This document shows, piece after piece, positions 14,792-23,894 of a DNA stretch of 64,000 nucleotides. The stretch covers positions 4,836,001-4,900,000 of the forward strand of contig NZ_CP109132.1 of the NCBI RefSeq assembly GCF_035918015.1, in the 5' to 3' direction. The notes beneath the pieces were generated by a model. That model searched no databases and was not told the origin of the DNA. It was given only the letters and a program-made list of their open reading frames with translations. This DNA comes from Streptomyces sp. NBC_01754 (GTDB taxonomy: Bacteria > Actinomycetota > Actinomycetes > Streptomycetales > Streptomycetaceae). How positions within the stretch are numbered: the stretch's first letter is position 1; every line of letters starts with the position of its first letter. The position numbers and the translations under genes are program-made.

Positions 14792-16432
14792 TCAGATCCC
14801 CGCGGCCGTCGCCAGGTCGCGCTTGATGCCGGACAGCAGCTCGGCGGCCGTCTCCCTCGCCTCCGCGAGCCCGTCCCTGCCGGAGACCGGGACCACGACC
14901 TCCAGGTAGCACTTGAGCTTCGGTTCGGTGCCGCTCGGGCGGACGATCACCCGGGCGCCGGTCAGCCGGTAGCGCAGCCCGTCGGTCGGCGGCAGCCGGT
15001 CCGTGCCCCGCGCCAGGTCCTGGGCCGAGGTGACGGGGAGGCCCGCCAGCGCGGTCGGCGGGTTCTCGCGCAGGCGGCGCATGGCGTTCGCGATGACCGT
15101 CAGGTCCTCGACCCGCACCGACAACTGGTCGGTCGCGTGCAGCCCGTGCTCCAGGGCGAGGTCGTCGAGCAGGTCCAGGAGTGTCCGGCCCCGCTCCTTG
15201 AGTACGGAGGCCAGCTCCGCGACCAGCAGCGCGGCGGTGATGCCGTCCTTGTCGCGGACGCCCTCCGGGTCGACGCAGTAGCCGAGCGCCTCCTCGTAGC
15301 CGTACCGGAGGCCGTCCACGCGGGCGATCCATTTGAAGCCCGTCAGCGTCTCCTCGTAGCCCAGGCCCGCCTTCTCGGCGATCCGGCCGAGCAGGGAGGA
15401 GGACACGATCGACTCCGCGAAGACCCCGGTGACGCCCCGGTCCACCAGGTGGGCCGCGAGCAGCGCGCCGACCTCGTCGCCGCGCAGCATCCGCCAGCCG
15501 CCCTCGGCCGAGGGGTCCGGGACGGCGACGGCGCAGCGGTCGGCGTCCGGGTCGTTGGCGATGACCAGGTCCGGCTCCGCCCGCCGCGCGGTCGCGAAGG
15601 CCAGATCCATGGCGCCGGGTTCCTCCGGGTTGGGGAACGCCACGGTCGGGAACGCCGGGTCCGGGTCGGCCTGCTCCGCGACGAGCACCGGCTCGGGGAA
15701 ACCGGCCCGTGCGAAGGCCGTGGTGAGGACGGAGGTGCCGACGCCGTGCAACGCGGTGTAGACGGTCCGTGCGGTGCGGGGCGATCCGGGCGCGAGCACG
15801 GAGTCGGTGCGGGCGAGGTAGGCGGCCAGGACCCCGTCACCGAGTACCTCCCAGCCGGACTCCGGGCGCGGTACGCCGTCGAGCGGGCCGACCGCGTCGA
15901 TGGCGGCGGCGATCTCCGCGTCGGCGGGCGGCACGATCTGCGAGCCGTCGCCGAGGTACACCTTGTAGCCGTTGTCGCGCGGCGGGTTGTGGCTCGCGGT
16001 GACCTCCACGCCCGCGACGGCCCCCAGGTGCCGTATGGCGTACGCGAGGACCGGCGTGGGCAGCGGGCGGGGGAGTACGGCGGCGCGCAGTCCGGCACCC
16101 GTCATCACGGCCGCGGTGTCGCGGGCGAAGTCGGCGGACCTGTACCGGGCGTCGTAGCCGATGACGACCAGGCCGCCGCTGTGCCCCTGCCCGGTCAGGT
16201 AGGCGGCGAGGCCGGCGGCGGCGCGGATGACGACGGACCGGTTCATGCGCATCGGACCGGCGCCGATCTCGCCGCGCAGCCCGGCCGTGCCGAACTGGAG
16301 CGTGCCGGCGAAGCGGTCGGCGAGGGCGTCGTGGTCCCCGGCGTCGAGGAGGGCCGCGAGCTCCTCGCGGGTCTCCGGGTCCGGGTCCTCGGCCAGCCAG
16401 GTCCTGGCACGGGCGATGAGGTCCTGCTGCAC
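14792..16432 (-). CDS. Phosphosugar mutase (phosphopentomutase/phosphomannomutase type)
   Basis: 546 residues, full length for the PGM2-like alpha-D-phosphohexomutase group. All four signature loops are present: the catalytic Ser loop TASHNPPRDNGYKVY (Ser at about 147), the metal loop NDPDADRCAVAV (about 293), a sugar loop around GFKWIARVDG, and the phosphate-binding RPSGTEPKLKCYLEV near the C-terminus. It follows PNP by 140 bp on the same strand. Interconversion of (deoxy)ribose 1-phosphate and 5-phosphate is therefore the likely reaction, linking PNP to DeoC. Hexose-phosphate activity is the alternative, since sequence alone does not separate them. Confidence 0.85.
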   Translation of the reverse strand: MQQDLIARARTWLAEDPDPETREELAALLDAGDHDALADRFAGTLQFGTAGLRGEIGAGPMRMNRSVVIRAAAGLAAYLTGQGHSGGLVVIGYDARYRSADFARDTAAVMTGAGLRAAVLPRPLPTPVLAYAIRHLGAVAGVEVTASHNPPRDNGYKVYLGDGSQIVPPADAEIAAAIDAVGPLDGVPRPESGWEVLGDGVLAAYLARTDSVLAPGSPRTARTVYTALHGVGTSVLTTAFARAGFPEPVLVAEQADPDPAFPTVAFPNPEEPGAMDLAFATARRAEPDLVIANDPDADRCAVAVPDPSAEGGWRMLRGDEVGALLAAHLVDRGVTGVFAESIVSSSLLGRIAEKAGLGYEETLTGFKWIARVDGLRYGYEEALGYCVDPEGVRDKDGITAALLVAELASVLKERGRTLLDLLDDLALEHGLHATDQLSVRVEDLTVIANAMRRLRENPPTALAGLPVTSAQDLARGTDRLPPTDGLRYRLTGARVIVRPSGTEPKLKCYLEVVVPVSGRDGLAEARETAAELLSGIKRDLATAAGI

Positions 16433-16572
16433 GGGGCCGCCTCTCGGGGGTTCGGGGAGATGGGTGCGGATGGGTGGGTGGGCGGGTCGGGGCGGGTCCG
16501 GGGCCTCGTCCTCGGTTCCGCTCCCGCTCGTCAGGCGCCCGAGGGGGCGGCCGGAGGGCTGCCCGCCGGAGG

Positions 16573-17397
16573 TCAGACGCGGTCCAGGACCTGGGCCAGC
16601 AGCGCGCCCATCCGGGTCGCCGACTCCAGGCCGGCCCGCAGGACCTCCTCGTGGTTGAGGGGTTCGCCGCTCAGGCCGGCGGCCAGGTTGGTGACCAGCG
16701 AGATCCCCAGTACGTCCGCACCCGCCTCACGGGCCGCGATGGCCTCCAGCACGGTGGACATGCCGACCAGGTCGCCGCCCATCGCGCGGACCATGCCGAT
16801 CTCGGCGGGGGTCTCGTAGTGCGGGCCGGGGAACTGCACGTAGACGCCCTCTTCGAGCGTCGGGTCGATCTCCTGGCACAGCGCGCGCAGCCGGGGCGAG
16901 TACAGATCGGTCAGGTCGACGAAGTTGGCTCCGACGATCGGGGACGCCGCCGTAAGGTTGATGTGGTCGCTGATGAGCACCGGCTGTCCCGGGCGCATGC
17001 CCTCGCGCAGACCGCCGCAGCCGTTCGTCAGGACGACCGTCCGGCAGCCCGCGGCCACGGCCGTACGGACGCCGTGCGCGACGGCGGCGACGCCCCGGCC
17101 CTCGTAGTAGTGCGTGCGACCGAGGAAGACCAGGACCCGCTTGCCGCCGATCCGGTACGAGCGGATCGTTCCGCCGTGCCCCTCCACCGCGGGGGCCGGG
17201 AAGCCGGGCAGCTCGGTCACGGGGAACTCGGCCTCCGGGGTGCCGAGCGCATCGCCCGCGGGGGCCCAGCCGGAGCCCATCACGAGGGCGACGTCATGGG
17301 TCTCGGCACCGGTCAGCTCGCGCAGGCGGGCGGCGGCGTCGGTGGCGGCCGCGTACGGGTCGCCCTGAATGTGGTCCGGAATAACAGATGCGTTCAC
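16573..17397 (-). CDS. Purine nucleoside phosphorylase (trimeric class)
   Basis: 274 residues. Converts purine (deoxy)nucleosides and phosphate to base and (deoxy)ribose 1-phosphate. Motifs: [12 protein letters not shown] (phosphate loop), [11 protein letters not shown] (active-site His), LTNGCGGL (normally TNAAGG), [10 protein letters not shown], and [14 protein letters not shown] followed by [10 protein letters not shown]. The GTG start at 17397 is 7 nt after a TACCCT -10 element, so translation is probably leaderless. The promoter holds the CTACGCGCGTAG palindrome. Followed by the phosphosugar mutase in one unit. Confidence 0.9.
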   Translation of the reverse strand: MNASVIPDHIQGDPYAAATDAAARLRELTGAETHDVALVMGSGWAPAGDALGTPEAEFPVTELPGFPAPAVEGHGGTIRSYRIGGKRVLVFLGRTHYYEGRGVAAVAHGVRTAVAAGCRTVVLTNGCGGLREGMRPGQPVLISDHINLTAASPIVGANFVDLTDLYSPRLRALCQEIDPTLEEGVYVQFPGPHYETPAEIGMVRAMGGDLVGMSTVLEAIAAREAGADVLGISLVTNLAAGLSGEPLNHEEVLRAGLESATRMGALLAQVLDRV

Positions 17398-17404
17398 GCG
17401 GACG

Positions 17405-17410
17405 AGGGTA
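17405..17410 (-). promoter_or_regulatory. Putative -10 element of the PNP gene (leaderless)
   Basis: TACCCT on the minus strand, 7 nt before GTG 17397. Confidence 0.45.
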
Positions 17411-17422
17411 ACCGCTCATTCC

Positions 17423-17434
17423 CTACGCGCGTAG
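17423..17434. promoter_or_regulatory. Palindromic operator CTACGCGCGTAG in the PNP promoter
   Basis: Identical 12-bp palindrome to the one upstream of deoC, here centred about 31 bp upstream of the predicted start point, over the -35 region. Repression is the likely mode in both cases. Confidence 0.6.
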
Positions 17435-17509
17435 ATGCGTACCCGCAGAGTCTGTCCCGATGTGTTCGTATTTTCGTACAAAAAGGGTGTACGGGAAGGC
17501 GGAGTGCCC

Positions 17510-17947
17510 TCAGCAGGGGCGCTTGCGCAGGCCCATCACATAGTCGTGCGGAGCTCCCGCGGACTCGGCGGCGTCCGCCACCTCGCCGAGGTAGCGGGCG
17601 GAGGGGAGGCCGCCCTCGTACCCGTTGAGCACGTACATCCAGGCCGGCTCCTCGCCGTCCAGGGTGTGCACGCGCACCCGCATCCGCCGGTAGATGTCGA
17701 GGCCGACGCCCTCCCAGCGGTCCATCGAGTCCTCGTCCATCGGCGCCAGGTCGTACAGCGCGACGAAGACCTGGGACCGGGGCGCCTCCACCACCGTGGC
17801 CAGGGCGCCTTCCCACCCCATCTGCTCCCCGCCGAACGTCAGCCGCCAGCCGTTGAGCCAGCCGGTGCCGCGCAGCGGTGAATGCGGGGCGCGGCGCGTC
17901 ATCAGCCGCGCGTCGAGGTTGCCGGCGTACGCGGCGTAGAGCGACAT
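17510..17947 (-). CDS. Gamma-glutamylcyclotransferase-like protein
   Basis: 145 residues. The N-terminus SLYAAYAGNLDARLM gives the family's Tyr-x-x-Tyr-Gly/Ala-Ser/Asn-Asn-Leu motif; WRLTFGG and the Glu-containing stretch from MGWEG through ATVVEAP follow, then VALYDLAPMDEDSMDRWEG. This matches GGCT/AIG2-like folds, which release 5-oxoproline from gamma-glutamyl compounds, but substrate is unknown. Start ATG 17947 is 6 nt after a TACCCT -10 element, arguing for a leaderless transcript. Divergent from lpdA. Confidence 0.75.
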   Translation of the reverse strand: MSLYAAYAGNLDARLMTRRAPHSPLRGTGWLNGWRLTFGGEQMGWEGALATVVEAPRSQVFVALYDLAPMDEDSMDRWEGVGLDIYRRMRVRVHTLDGEEPAWMYVLNGYEGGLPSARYLGEVADAAESAGAPHDYVMGLRKRPC

Positions 17948-17953
17948 GGGTCG

Positions 17954-17959
17954 AGGGTA
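17954..17959 (-). promoter_or_regulatory. Putative -10 element of the GGCT-like gene (leaderless)
   Basis: TACCCT on the minus strand, 6 nt before ATG 17947; the same hexamer as in the PNP promoter. Confidence 0.45.
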
Positions 17960-18199
17960 CGGGAGGCGACGGGGGACACGCCGGGTTCCGCCGGTCCGGA
18001 TCACCGGCCGGGACCGGCGTGCCGGGCCGGAACGCGGGGCCCGGGCCGGGCGCGTTCCCGGATGGAGGGCCCCGGGGGGAAGCCCCTCGGCGAGTGCGGG
18101 ACAATGAATCACGTACTGCATACCCCGGGGCGATCCCCCGGACCCCCGGCCGGGGAGGCAGACGGCCGTGGGACGACACCACGCGAGGCGGACTTTTTT

Positions 18200-19639
18200 G
18201 TGACCCGGATCGTGATCATCGGCGGCGGCCCCGGAGGCTACGAGGCGGCGCTGGTGGGCGCCCAGCTCGGCGCGGAGGTGACCGTCGTCGACAGCGACGG
18301 CCTCGGCGGAGCCTCGGTGCTCACCGACTGCGTGCCTTCGAAGACGCTGATCGCCACGGCCGAGGTGATGACCACCTTCGACTCCTCGTACGAGGAACTG
18401 GGCATCATCGTCGCCGACGACACACCGCACAGCGAACGGGCGGCGCCGGTGGTCGGGGTCGACCTCGGCAAGGTGAACCGCCGGGTCAAGCGCCTGGCGC
18501 TCGCCCAGTCGCACGACATCACCGCCTCCGTGACGCGTGCGGGCGGCCGGGTGATGCGCGGACGCGGCCGGCTGGAGGGCCTCCAGGCCGCCGACGGCTC
18601 CCGCCAGGTCGTGGTGACCGCCGCGGACGGCGTGGAGGAGCGGCTCACCGCCGACGCGGTCCTGATCGCGACCGGCGGCCATCCCCGGGAGATCCCGGAC
18701 GCCCGGCCGGACGGCGAGCGGATCCTGAACTGGACGCAGGTCTACGACCTGGACGAGCTGCCCGAAGAGCTGATCGTGGTCGGCTCGGGTGTCACCGGTG
18801 CGGAGTTCGCGGGCGCCTACCAGGCGCTGGGCTCGCACGTCACCCTGGTGTCCTCCCGCGACCGGGTGCTCCCCGGCGAGGACCCGGACGCCGCCGCCGT
18901 CCTGGAGGACGTCTTCCGGCGACGCGGTATGAACGTCATGGCCCGCTCCCGCGCCCAGTCCGCGAAGCGTGTCGGCGACCGGGTCGAGGTGACCCTGGCC
19001 GACGGCCGGGTCATCTCCGGGACCCACTGCCTGATGGCGGTCGGCGCGATCCCCAACACGGCGGACATGGGCCTGGAGGAGGCCGGTGTCCAGCTCAAGG
19101 ACTCCGGGCACATCCGCACCGACCGTGTCTCGCGTACCACCGCCCCCGGCGTGTACGCGGCCGGGGACGTGACCGGAGTCTTCGCGCTGGCCTCGGTCGC
19201 CGCGATGCAGGGCCGTATCGCCATGTACCACTTCCTGGGCGACGCGGTGGCCCCGCTGAACCTCAAGACGGTCTCCGCGAACGTCTTCACCGACCCCGAG
19301 ATCGCCACGGTCGGCTACAGCCAGGCCGACGTGGACTCCGGCAAGATCGACGCCCGCGTGGTGAAGCTTCCGCTGCTGCGCAACCCGCGCGCCAAGATGC
19401 AGGGCATCCGGGACGGTTTCGTCAAGATCCTCTGCCGGCCGGGTACCGAGACCGTGGTCGGCGGCTGTGTCGTCGCGCCGCGGGCCAGTGAACTGATCCA
19501 CCCGATCTCGATCGCGGTCGACAACAACCTGACGGTGGAACAGATCGCGAACGCCTTCACCGTGTACCCGTCCCTCTCGGGATCGATCGCGGAGGTGGCC
19601 CGGCAGCTGCACACCCGTAAGGGCACGGGCGAGGGGTAG
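18200..19639 (+). CDS. lpdA: NAD(P)H-quinone dehydrogenase, LpdA type
   Basis: 479 residues from GTG 18200, which has GAGGCGG 8 nt upstream; a longer frame opens at ATG 18104 but starts before the FAD fold. Flavoprotein of the disulfide-reductase fold: FAD loop RIVIIGGGPGGYEAAL, NAD loop IVVGSGVTGAEFAGAY, ATGGHPREIP and the second FAD motif VYAAGDVTG. In the redox motif the first Cys is replaced (GGASVLTDCVPSKT, Ser at 39, Cys at 44). This is the hallmark of M. tuberculosis LpdA (Rv3303c), which reduces quinones rather than lipoamide. No pyruvate or 2-oxoglutarate dehydrogenase genes are nearby. Confidence 0.85.
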   Translation: MTRIVIIGGGPGGYEAALVGAQLGAEVTVVDSDGLGGASVLTDCVPSKTLIATAEVMTTFDSSYEELGIIVADDTPHSERAAPVVGVDLGKVNRRVKRLALAQSHDITASVTRAGGRVMRGRGRLEGLQAADGSRQVVVTAADGVEERLTADAVLIATGGHPREIPDARPDGERILNWTQVYDLDELPEELIVVGSGVTGAEFAGAYQALGSHVTLVSSRDRVLPGEDPDAAAVLEDVFRRRGMNVMARSRAQSAKRVGDRVEVTLADGRVISGTHCLMAVGAIPNTADMGLEEAGVQLKDSGHIRTDRVSRTTAPGVYAAGDVTGVFALASVAAMQGRIAMYHFLGDAVAPLNLKTVSANVFTDPEIATVGYSQADVDSGKIDARVVKLPLLRNPRAKMQGIRDGFVKILCRPGTETVVGGCVVAPRASELIHPISIAVDNNLTVEQIANAFTVYPSLSGSIAEVARQLHTRKGTGEG

Positions 19640-19728
19640 GCGCGGGTCCGGCGGGCGGCGCCTCCGGGACGGCTCACGGGCGGCGTGCGCGCTCCCCCGG
19701 ACGAGGCGTGAACGGGCTGTGAACAGCG

Positions 19729-19760
19729 ACGGGGTCTCCTATATCACCGGGGGACCCCGT
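19729..19760. terminator. Possible weak hairpin between lpdA and the DeoR gene
   Basis: ACGGGGTC (19729-19736) pairs with GACCCCGT (19753-19760) across a 16-nt loop. It could end lpdA transcription or belong to the leader of the downstream regulator. Confidence 0.3.
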
Positions 19761-19829
19761 TCATGTACAACTTCTGTTATTCGGCGCAAAGTGCTGAAAG
19801 CAGCCAACAGCCAGGTTACTGTCAGTTCC

Positions 19830-20804
19830 GTGTTCGCTGCAGAACGTCGTCAGTTGATCCTCGAAATGGTGCGCGCCAACGGGGCGGTATCGCTCCGTGA
19901 GCTCGCCCGTGTCGTCCAGACCTCCGAAGTGACCGTGCGGAGGGACGTGCGGGCGCTGGAGGCAGAAGGACTCCTCGACCGCCGGCACGGCGGTGCGGTC
20001 TTGCCGGGCGGTTTCACGCGGGAGTCCGGCTTTCCGCAGAAATCCCATCTCTCCACCGCGGAGAAGACGGCCATCGCCGACCTGGCCGCCGGTCTGGTCG
20101 GCGAGGGTGAGGCCGTCGTGGTCGGCGCCGGGACGACCACGCAGGAGCTGGCCCGCCGGCTCGCCCGCGTGCCCGGACTGACGGTGGTCACCAACTCCCT
20201 GCTGGTCGCCCAGGCGTTGGCCCATGCCAACCGGGTGGAAGTGGTGATGACCGGAGGCACCCTGCGCGGGAGCAACTACGCGCTCGTGGGCAGCGGGGCC
20301 GAACAGTCCCTCCAGGGGCTGCGCGTCTCCCGGGCGTTCCTGTCCGGGAGCGGGCTGACCGCGGAACGCGGACTGTCCACGTCCAACATGCTCTCGGCGA
20401 GTGTGGACCGTGCGCTGGTGCAGGCCGCCGCGGAGGTGGTGGTCCTGGCGGACCATACGAAGCTCGGCGCCGACACCATGTTCCAGACGGTGCCCACGGA
20501 GCTGATCACCCGCCTGGTGACGGACGAACCACCGGTCCACGACGAGCGGGCCGCCACCGAACTACAGGCCCTGGCCGACCAGGGCGTCGAGATCACGGTG
20601 GCGGGCCCGGAGCCGGAGCCCGCGGGCGGCGGCGAGGGGCTGGGACAGGCACGGCAGTCGCGCCGGGACATGCCGCTGCCGGGCCAGCGGCGTACGCAGC
20701 CGGGAGGCGGAGCGGCGGGCCTCGGCCCGCCGCTGCGCGGTCCGGCGGTCCTGGCCGAGGGGCCGGGGGAGCGGGCCCGGGTGGCGGACCTGCGGCGGCG
20801 CTAG
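19830..20804 (+). CDS. DeoR/GlpR-family transcriptional regulator
   Basis: 324 residues if read from GTG 19830 (VFAAERRQLILEMVRANGAV), where family members usually begin; the frame extends to 19719 without support. Winged helix: SLRELARVVQTSEVTVRRDV, the DeoR helix-turn-helix, then EGLLDRRHGGAV. The DeoRC sensor domain has VVGAGTTTQELA, VVTNSLLVA, VMTGGTLRGSNY and ADHTKLG. The effector is probably a sugar phosphate. About 70 C-terminal residues (after ITVAGPE) are Pro/Gly/Arg-rich and probably disordered. Whether it controls the nearby PNP/deoC operons is unknown. Confidence 0.85.
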   Translation: MFAAERRQLILEMVRANGAVSLRELARVVQTSEVTVRRDVRALEAEGLLDRRHGGAVLPGGFTRESGFPQKSHLSTAEKTAIADLAAGLVGEGEAVVVGAGTTTQELARRLARVPGLTVVTNSLLVAQALAHANRVEVVMTGGTLRGSNYALVGSGAEQSLQGLRVSRAFLSGSGLTAERGLSTSNMLSASVDRALVQAAAEVVVLADHTKLGADTMFQTVPTELITRLVTDEPPVHDERAATELQALADQGVEITVAGPEPEPAGGGEGLGQARQSRRDMPLPGQRRTQPGGGAAGLGPPLRGPAVLAEGPGERARVADLRRR

Positions 20805-20815
20805 GGCCTGTCCTG

Positions 20816-20855
20816 CCTGGGTGTGTCCGGCCTCGTCGCGGCCGGACACACCAGG
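20816..20855. terminator. Hairpin between convergent DeoR and TetR genes
   Basis: GTGTGTCCGGCC pairs perfectly with GGCCGGACACAC; after a one-base bulge a further CCTGG/CCAGG stem extends it. 11 nt after the DeoR gene's stop. Confidence 0.75.
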
Positions 20856-20982
20856 TGGGGAACGGGGCCGGGGCGGTTGTGTGGGCAGCCTTCGTCCCTG
20901 GGCGAGGACCATGGGCGGGCCTGGGGGCGGACGGGACGCGCGGTCCGTGACCTCGAGAAGCGAGGAGCGCGTGCCGGGCGGC

Positions 20983-21576
20983 TCAGCCGACCCGCAGGCC
21001 CTGGAGGGTCAGTCGCAGCAGGCGGTCGGCCAGCGCGGGGTCTCCCGGGGTCTGCTCCGCCGCCAGCGCGATCGCGTTCGTCAGCTGCAACAGGTCGTCG
21101 ATCGAGACATCCGCCCGCACCGCACCGCTCGCCTGCGCCCGTACCAGCATCCGCGCGCCCGCCTGACGCAACGGCACATGACAGGCCGTCAGTGCCGAGT
21201 CGCGGTCCGCCGAGGCCGACATGAGTGCCTGGGCCAGACCGCGGTACTCGCCCGCGTGGGTGACGATCGCGCCCAGCCACTCCACCAGTGCCGAGCACGG
21301 CTGCTCCGACTCTGCCAGTTCCCCGGAACGGGTCAGCAGCGCTGCCAGCGCCTCCTGGAACACCGCGTTCATCAGGGCATGGCGGGTGGGGAAGTGCCGG
21401 TACAGCGTGCCGATGCCCACGCCCGCGCGCCGGGCGATGTCCTCCAGCGAGGCATCCGTGCCGTGCTCCGCGAACGACGCACGCGCCTCGCCGAGAAGCC
21501 GGTCGTGGTTGCGGCGTGCGTCGGCCCGCATCGGACGGCTCGGCGCAGGGGCGCCCGCCGTGCTGCTCGTCGCCAT
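20983..21576 (-). CDS. TetR-family transcriptional regulator
   Basis: 197 residues from ATG 21576, with AGGAGGG at suitable distance. The N-terminal DNA-binding domain is clear: RADARRNHDRLLGEARASFAE, TDASLEDIARRAGVGIGTLYRHF, and RHALMNAVFQEALAAL. The C-terminal ligand domain ends LLRLTLQGLRVG, as in the SCO-type TetR proteins with a C-terminal TetR_C_33-like domain. It lies just downstream of accA2 on the same strand with 144 bp between them. Ligand and targets unknown; fatty-acid or solvent-like ligands are possible. Confidence 0.85.
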   Translation of the reverse strand: MATSSTAGAPAPSRPMRADARRNHDRLLGEARASFAEHGTDASLEDIARRAGVGIGTLYRHFPTRHALMNAVFQEALAALLTRSGELAESEQPCSALVEWLGAIVTHAGEYRGLAQALMSASADRDSALTACHVPLRQAGARMLVRAQASGAVRADVSIDDLLQLTNAIALAAEQTPGDPALADRLLRLTLQGLRVG

Positions 21577-21719
21577 CGCGCTGCCCTCCTGGTCTCCGGT
21601 CCGGCCCACTTCGCTCCGGTCCGCTCCGGTCCAGGATGCCACCGGCCGCCCGGCCGCCGTCGCGCACGCGGAGGCGTGCGGTCGGGCGGCGGGGCGGCCG
21701 GTGGGCGGTGCGCCGGTGC

Positions 21720-23474
21720 TCAGTCCTTGATCTCGCAGATCAAGGCGCCGGAGGAGACCGATGTACCGACCGTGGCGGCGAGGCCCTTGACGGTGCCGGA
21801 GCGGTGGGCGTTCAGGGGCTGTTCCATCTTCATGGCCTCCAGGACGACGACGAGGTCGCCTTCCTTGACCTCCTGGCCCTCCTCCACCGCGATCTTGACG
21901 ATCGTGCCCTGCATGGGCGAGGCGAGGGTGTCGCCGGAAGCGGCCGAGCCGGCCTTCTTGGCCGCACGGCGCTTCGGCTTCGCGCCCGCCGCCAGGCCCG
22001 TACGCGCCAGGCTCATGCCGAGCGAGGACGGCAGGGAGACCTCCAGGCGCTTGCCGCCGACCTCGACGACGACCGTCTCACGGCCGGACTCCTCGTCCGC
22101 CTCCACGTCCGCGGGGAGGGTGAACGGTTTGATCTCGTTGACGAACTCGGTCTCGATCCACCGGGTGTGGACCCGGAACGGGTCCGAGGTGAACGCCGGG
22201 TCGGCCACGACCGCGCGGTGGAACGGGATGGCCGTCGCCATGCCCTCGACCTGGAACTCGGCCAGGGCGCGGGCCGCCCGCTGGAGTGCCTGCTGACGCG
22301 TCGCGCCGGTGACGATCAGCTTGGCCAGCAGGGAGTCCCACGCCGGGCCGATGACGCTGCCGCTCTCGACCCCCGCGTCCAGCCGGACGCCCGGACCGGT
22401 CGGCGGGGCGAAGGTGGTGACGGAGCCCGGCGCGGGCAGGAAACCGCGCCCCGGGTCCTCACCGTTGATCCGGAACTCGAAGGAGTGGCCGCGCACGGCC
22501 GGGTCGCCGTACCCCAGCTCCTCGCCGTCGGCGATACGGAACATCTCGCGTACGAGGTCGAGGCCGGTGACCTCCTCGGTGACCGGGTGCTCCACCTGGA
22601 GGCGGGTGTTGACCTCCAGGAAGGAGATCGTGCCGTCCAGGCCGACCAGGAACTCGACCGTTCCGGCGCCGACATAGCCGGCCTCCTTCAGGATCGCCTT
22701 CGACGCCGCGTACAGCTCGGCGTTCTGCTCGTCCGTCAGGAACGGAGCGGGCGCCTCCTCGACCAGCTTCTGGTGGCGGCGCTGGAGGGAGCAGTCACGG
22801 GTGGAGACGACGACCACGTTGCCGTGGGAGTCGGCCAGGCACTGGGTCTCCACGTGCCGCGGCTTGTCCAGGTAGCGCTCCACGAAGCACTCTCCGCGCC
22901 CGAAGGCCGCGACGGCCTCACGGACCGCCGAGTCGTACAGCTCGGGGATCTCCTCCAGCGTGCGGGCCACCTTCAGACCGCGGCCGCCACCGCCGAAGGC
23001 GGCCTTGATCGCGATCGGCAGGCCGTTCTGCTCGGCGAACGCCACGACCTCCTCGGAACCGTTCACCGGGTCCGGAGTGCCGGCCACCAGCGGGGCGCCC
23101 GCGCGCTGTGCGATGTGCCGGGCGGCGACCTTGTCACCGAGGTCGCGGATGGCCTGCGGCGGCGGGCCGATCCAGGTCAGCCCGGCGTCCAGGACGGCCT
23201 GGGCGAACTCGGCGTTCTCCGAGAGGAAGCCGTAGCCGGGGTGGATCGCGTCCGCCCCGGAGTCCTTGGCCGCCTGGAGCACCTTGGCCATGTCCAGATA
23301 GCTGGCGGCCGGGGTGTCACCGCCCAGAGCGAACGCCTCGTCGGCCGCGCGGACGTGCAGAGCGTCCCGGTCCGGATCGGCGTAGACGGCTACGCTGGCG
23401 ATTCCGGCATCCCGGCAAGCCCGAGCGACGCGGACAGCGATTTCGCCTCGGTTGGCGATGAGCACCTTGCGCAC
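21720..23474 (-). CDS. accA2: Acyl-CoA carboxylase alpha subunit (biotin carboxylase + BCCP)
   Basis: 584 residues. Biotin carboxylase domain about 1-450: [26 protein letters not shown], the ATP-grasp Gly-rich loop [12 protein letters not shown], and [16 protein letters not shown] Lys/Ala-rich linker ([13 protein letters not shown]) leads to the biotinyl domain with [10 protein letters not shown]; the biotinylated Lys is at about 549. It supplies carboxybiotin to acyl-CoA carboxylases making malonyl- and methylmalonyl-CoA, the precursors of fatty acids and polyketides. In S. coelicolor this shared subunit works with AccB or PccB plus epsilon subunits. GTG start with AAGGAGGGAG. Its likely partners PccE/PccB and the ligase BirA are within 5 kb. 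Confidence 0.9.
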   Translation of the reverse strand: MRKVLIANRGEIAVRVARACRDAGIASVAVYADPDRDALHVRAADEAFALGGDTPAASYLDMAKVLQAAKDSGADAIHPGYGFLSENAEFAQAVLDAGLTWIGPPPQAIRDLGDKVAARHIAQRAGAPLVAGTPDPVNGSEEVVAFAEQNGLPIAIKAAFGGGGRGLKVARTLEEIPELYDSAVREAVAAFGRGECFVERYLDKPRHVETQCLADSHGNVVVVSTRDCSLQRRHQKLVEEAPAPFLTDEQNAELYAASKAILKEAGYVGAGTVEFLVGLDGTISFLEVNTRLQVEHPVTEEVTGLDLVREMFRIADGEELGYGDPAVRGHSFEFRINGEDPGRGFLPAPGSVTTFAPPTGPGVRLDAGVESGSVIGPAWDSLLAKLIVTGATRQQALQRAARALAEFQVEGMATAIPFHRAVVADPAFTSDPFRVHTRWIETEFVNEIKPFTLPADVEADEESGRETVVVEVGGKRLEVSLPSSLGMSLARTGLAAGAKPKRRAAKKAGSAASGDTLASPMQGTIVKIAVEEGQEVKEGDLVVVLEAMKMEQPLNAHRSGTVKGLAATVGTSVSSGALICEIKD

Positions 23475-23894
23475 GATGACTCCCTCCTTGAGAACAAGCT
23501 GAGTTTAGGGACTACCGACACGGCCGTACGACCCGTCCCCAATGGTGAACTTGCCCACACGGAGTGTGATTCGAGGCTTGCTCGAGTCGTGAAATCCCTT
23601 GTCGCACCACGGTACGCCGGGACCCTTGACCGCACAGTAGCCATGAGGTGTGGTCCAAGTCTCTGTTCGTACGGTCAACCCCGCGTGGCGTTTCTTTGTG
23701 GACTCCCTACGAACGGGCGAGGGAAACTTTGCCCCCGGCACGAGGCGAGGGGCGACGAGCGCACGGGGAGCGTGTCGGAAGCGGGTGCCGCTCGCGGGGC
23801 GCGTGAGCGGCGCGAGACCTCTTGTCCGATGTATTACCCGTGAGTAAGGTCCGCCCTGTATCGCACGTACTACAGGTAACAAGGGGTGGGTGCC
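23475..23894. other. 420-bp non-coding region between accA2 and a membrane-protein gene
   Basis: Divergent promoter region. It holds the accA2 ribosome-binding site (AAGGAGGGAG on the minus strand), a lower-GC core around 23620-23720 (including TTGACC at about 23622) and the TTACCCGTGAGTAA motif near the right end. No open frame with convincing coding character is seen. Confidence 0.6.
23834..23847. promoter_or_regulatory. Palindrome-like operator TTACCCGTGAGTAA
   Basis: TTAC and GTAA arms enclose a partly symmetric core (TTACYCRYGRGTAA). The form fits TetR-family operators, and a TetR gene lies just beyond accA2. It sits about 50 bp upstream of the start of the small membrane protein at 23895. 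Which regulator binds is inference. Confidence 0.4.

Noticed and set aside
18104..18199. Earlier ATG start for LpdA
   Set aside because: Adds a Gly/Pro-rich segment before the FAD-binding strand; GTG 18200 has a GAGGCGG site and matches family length.
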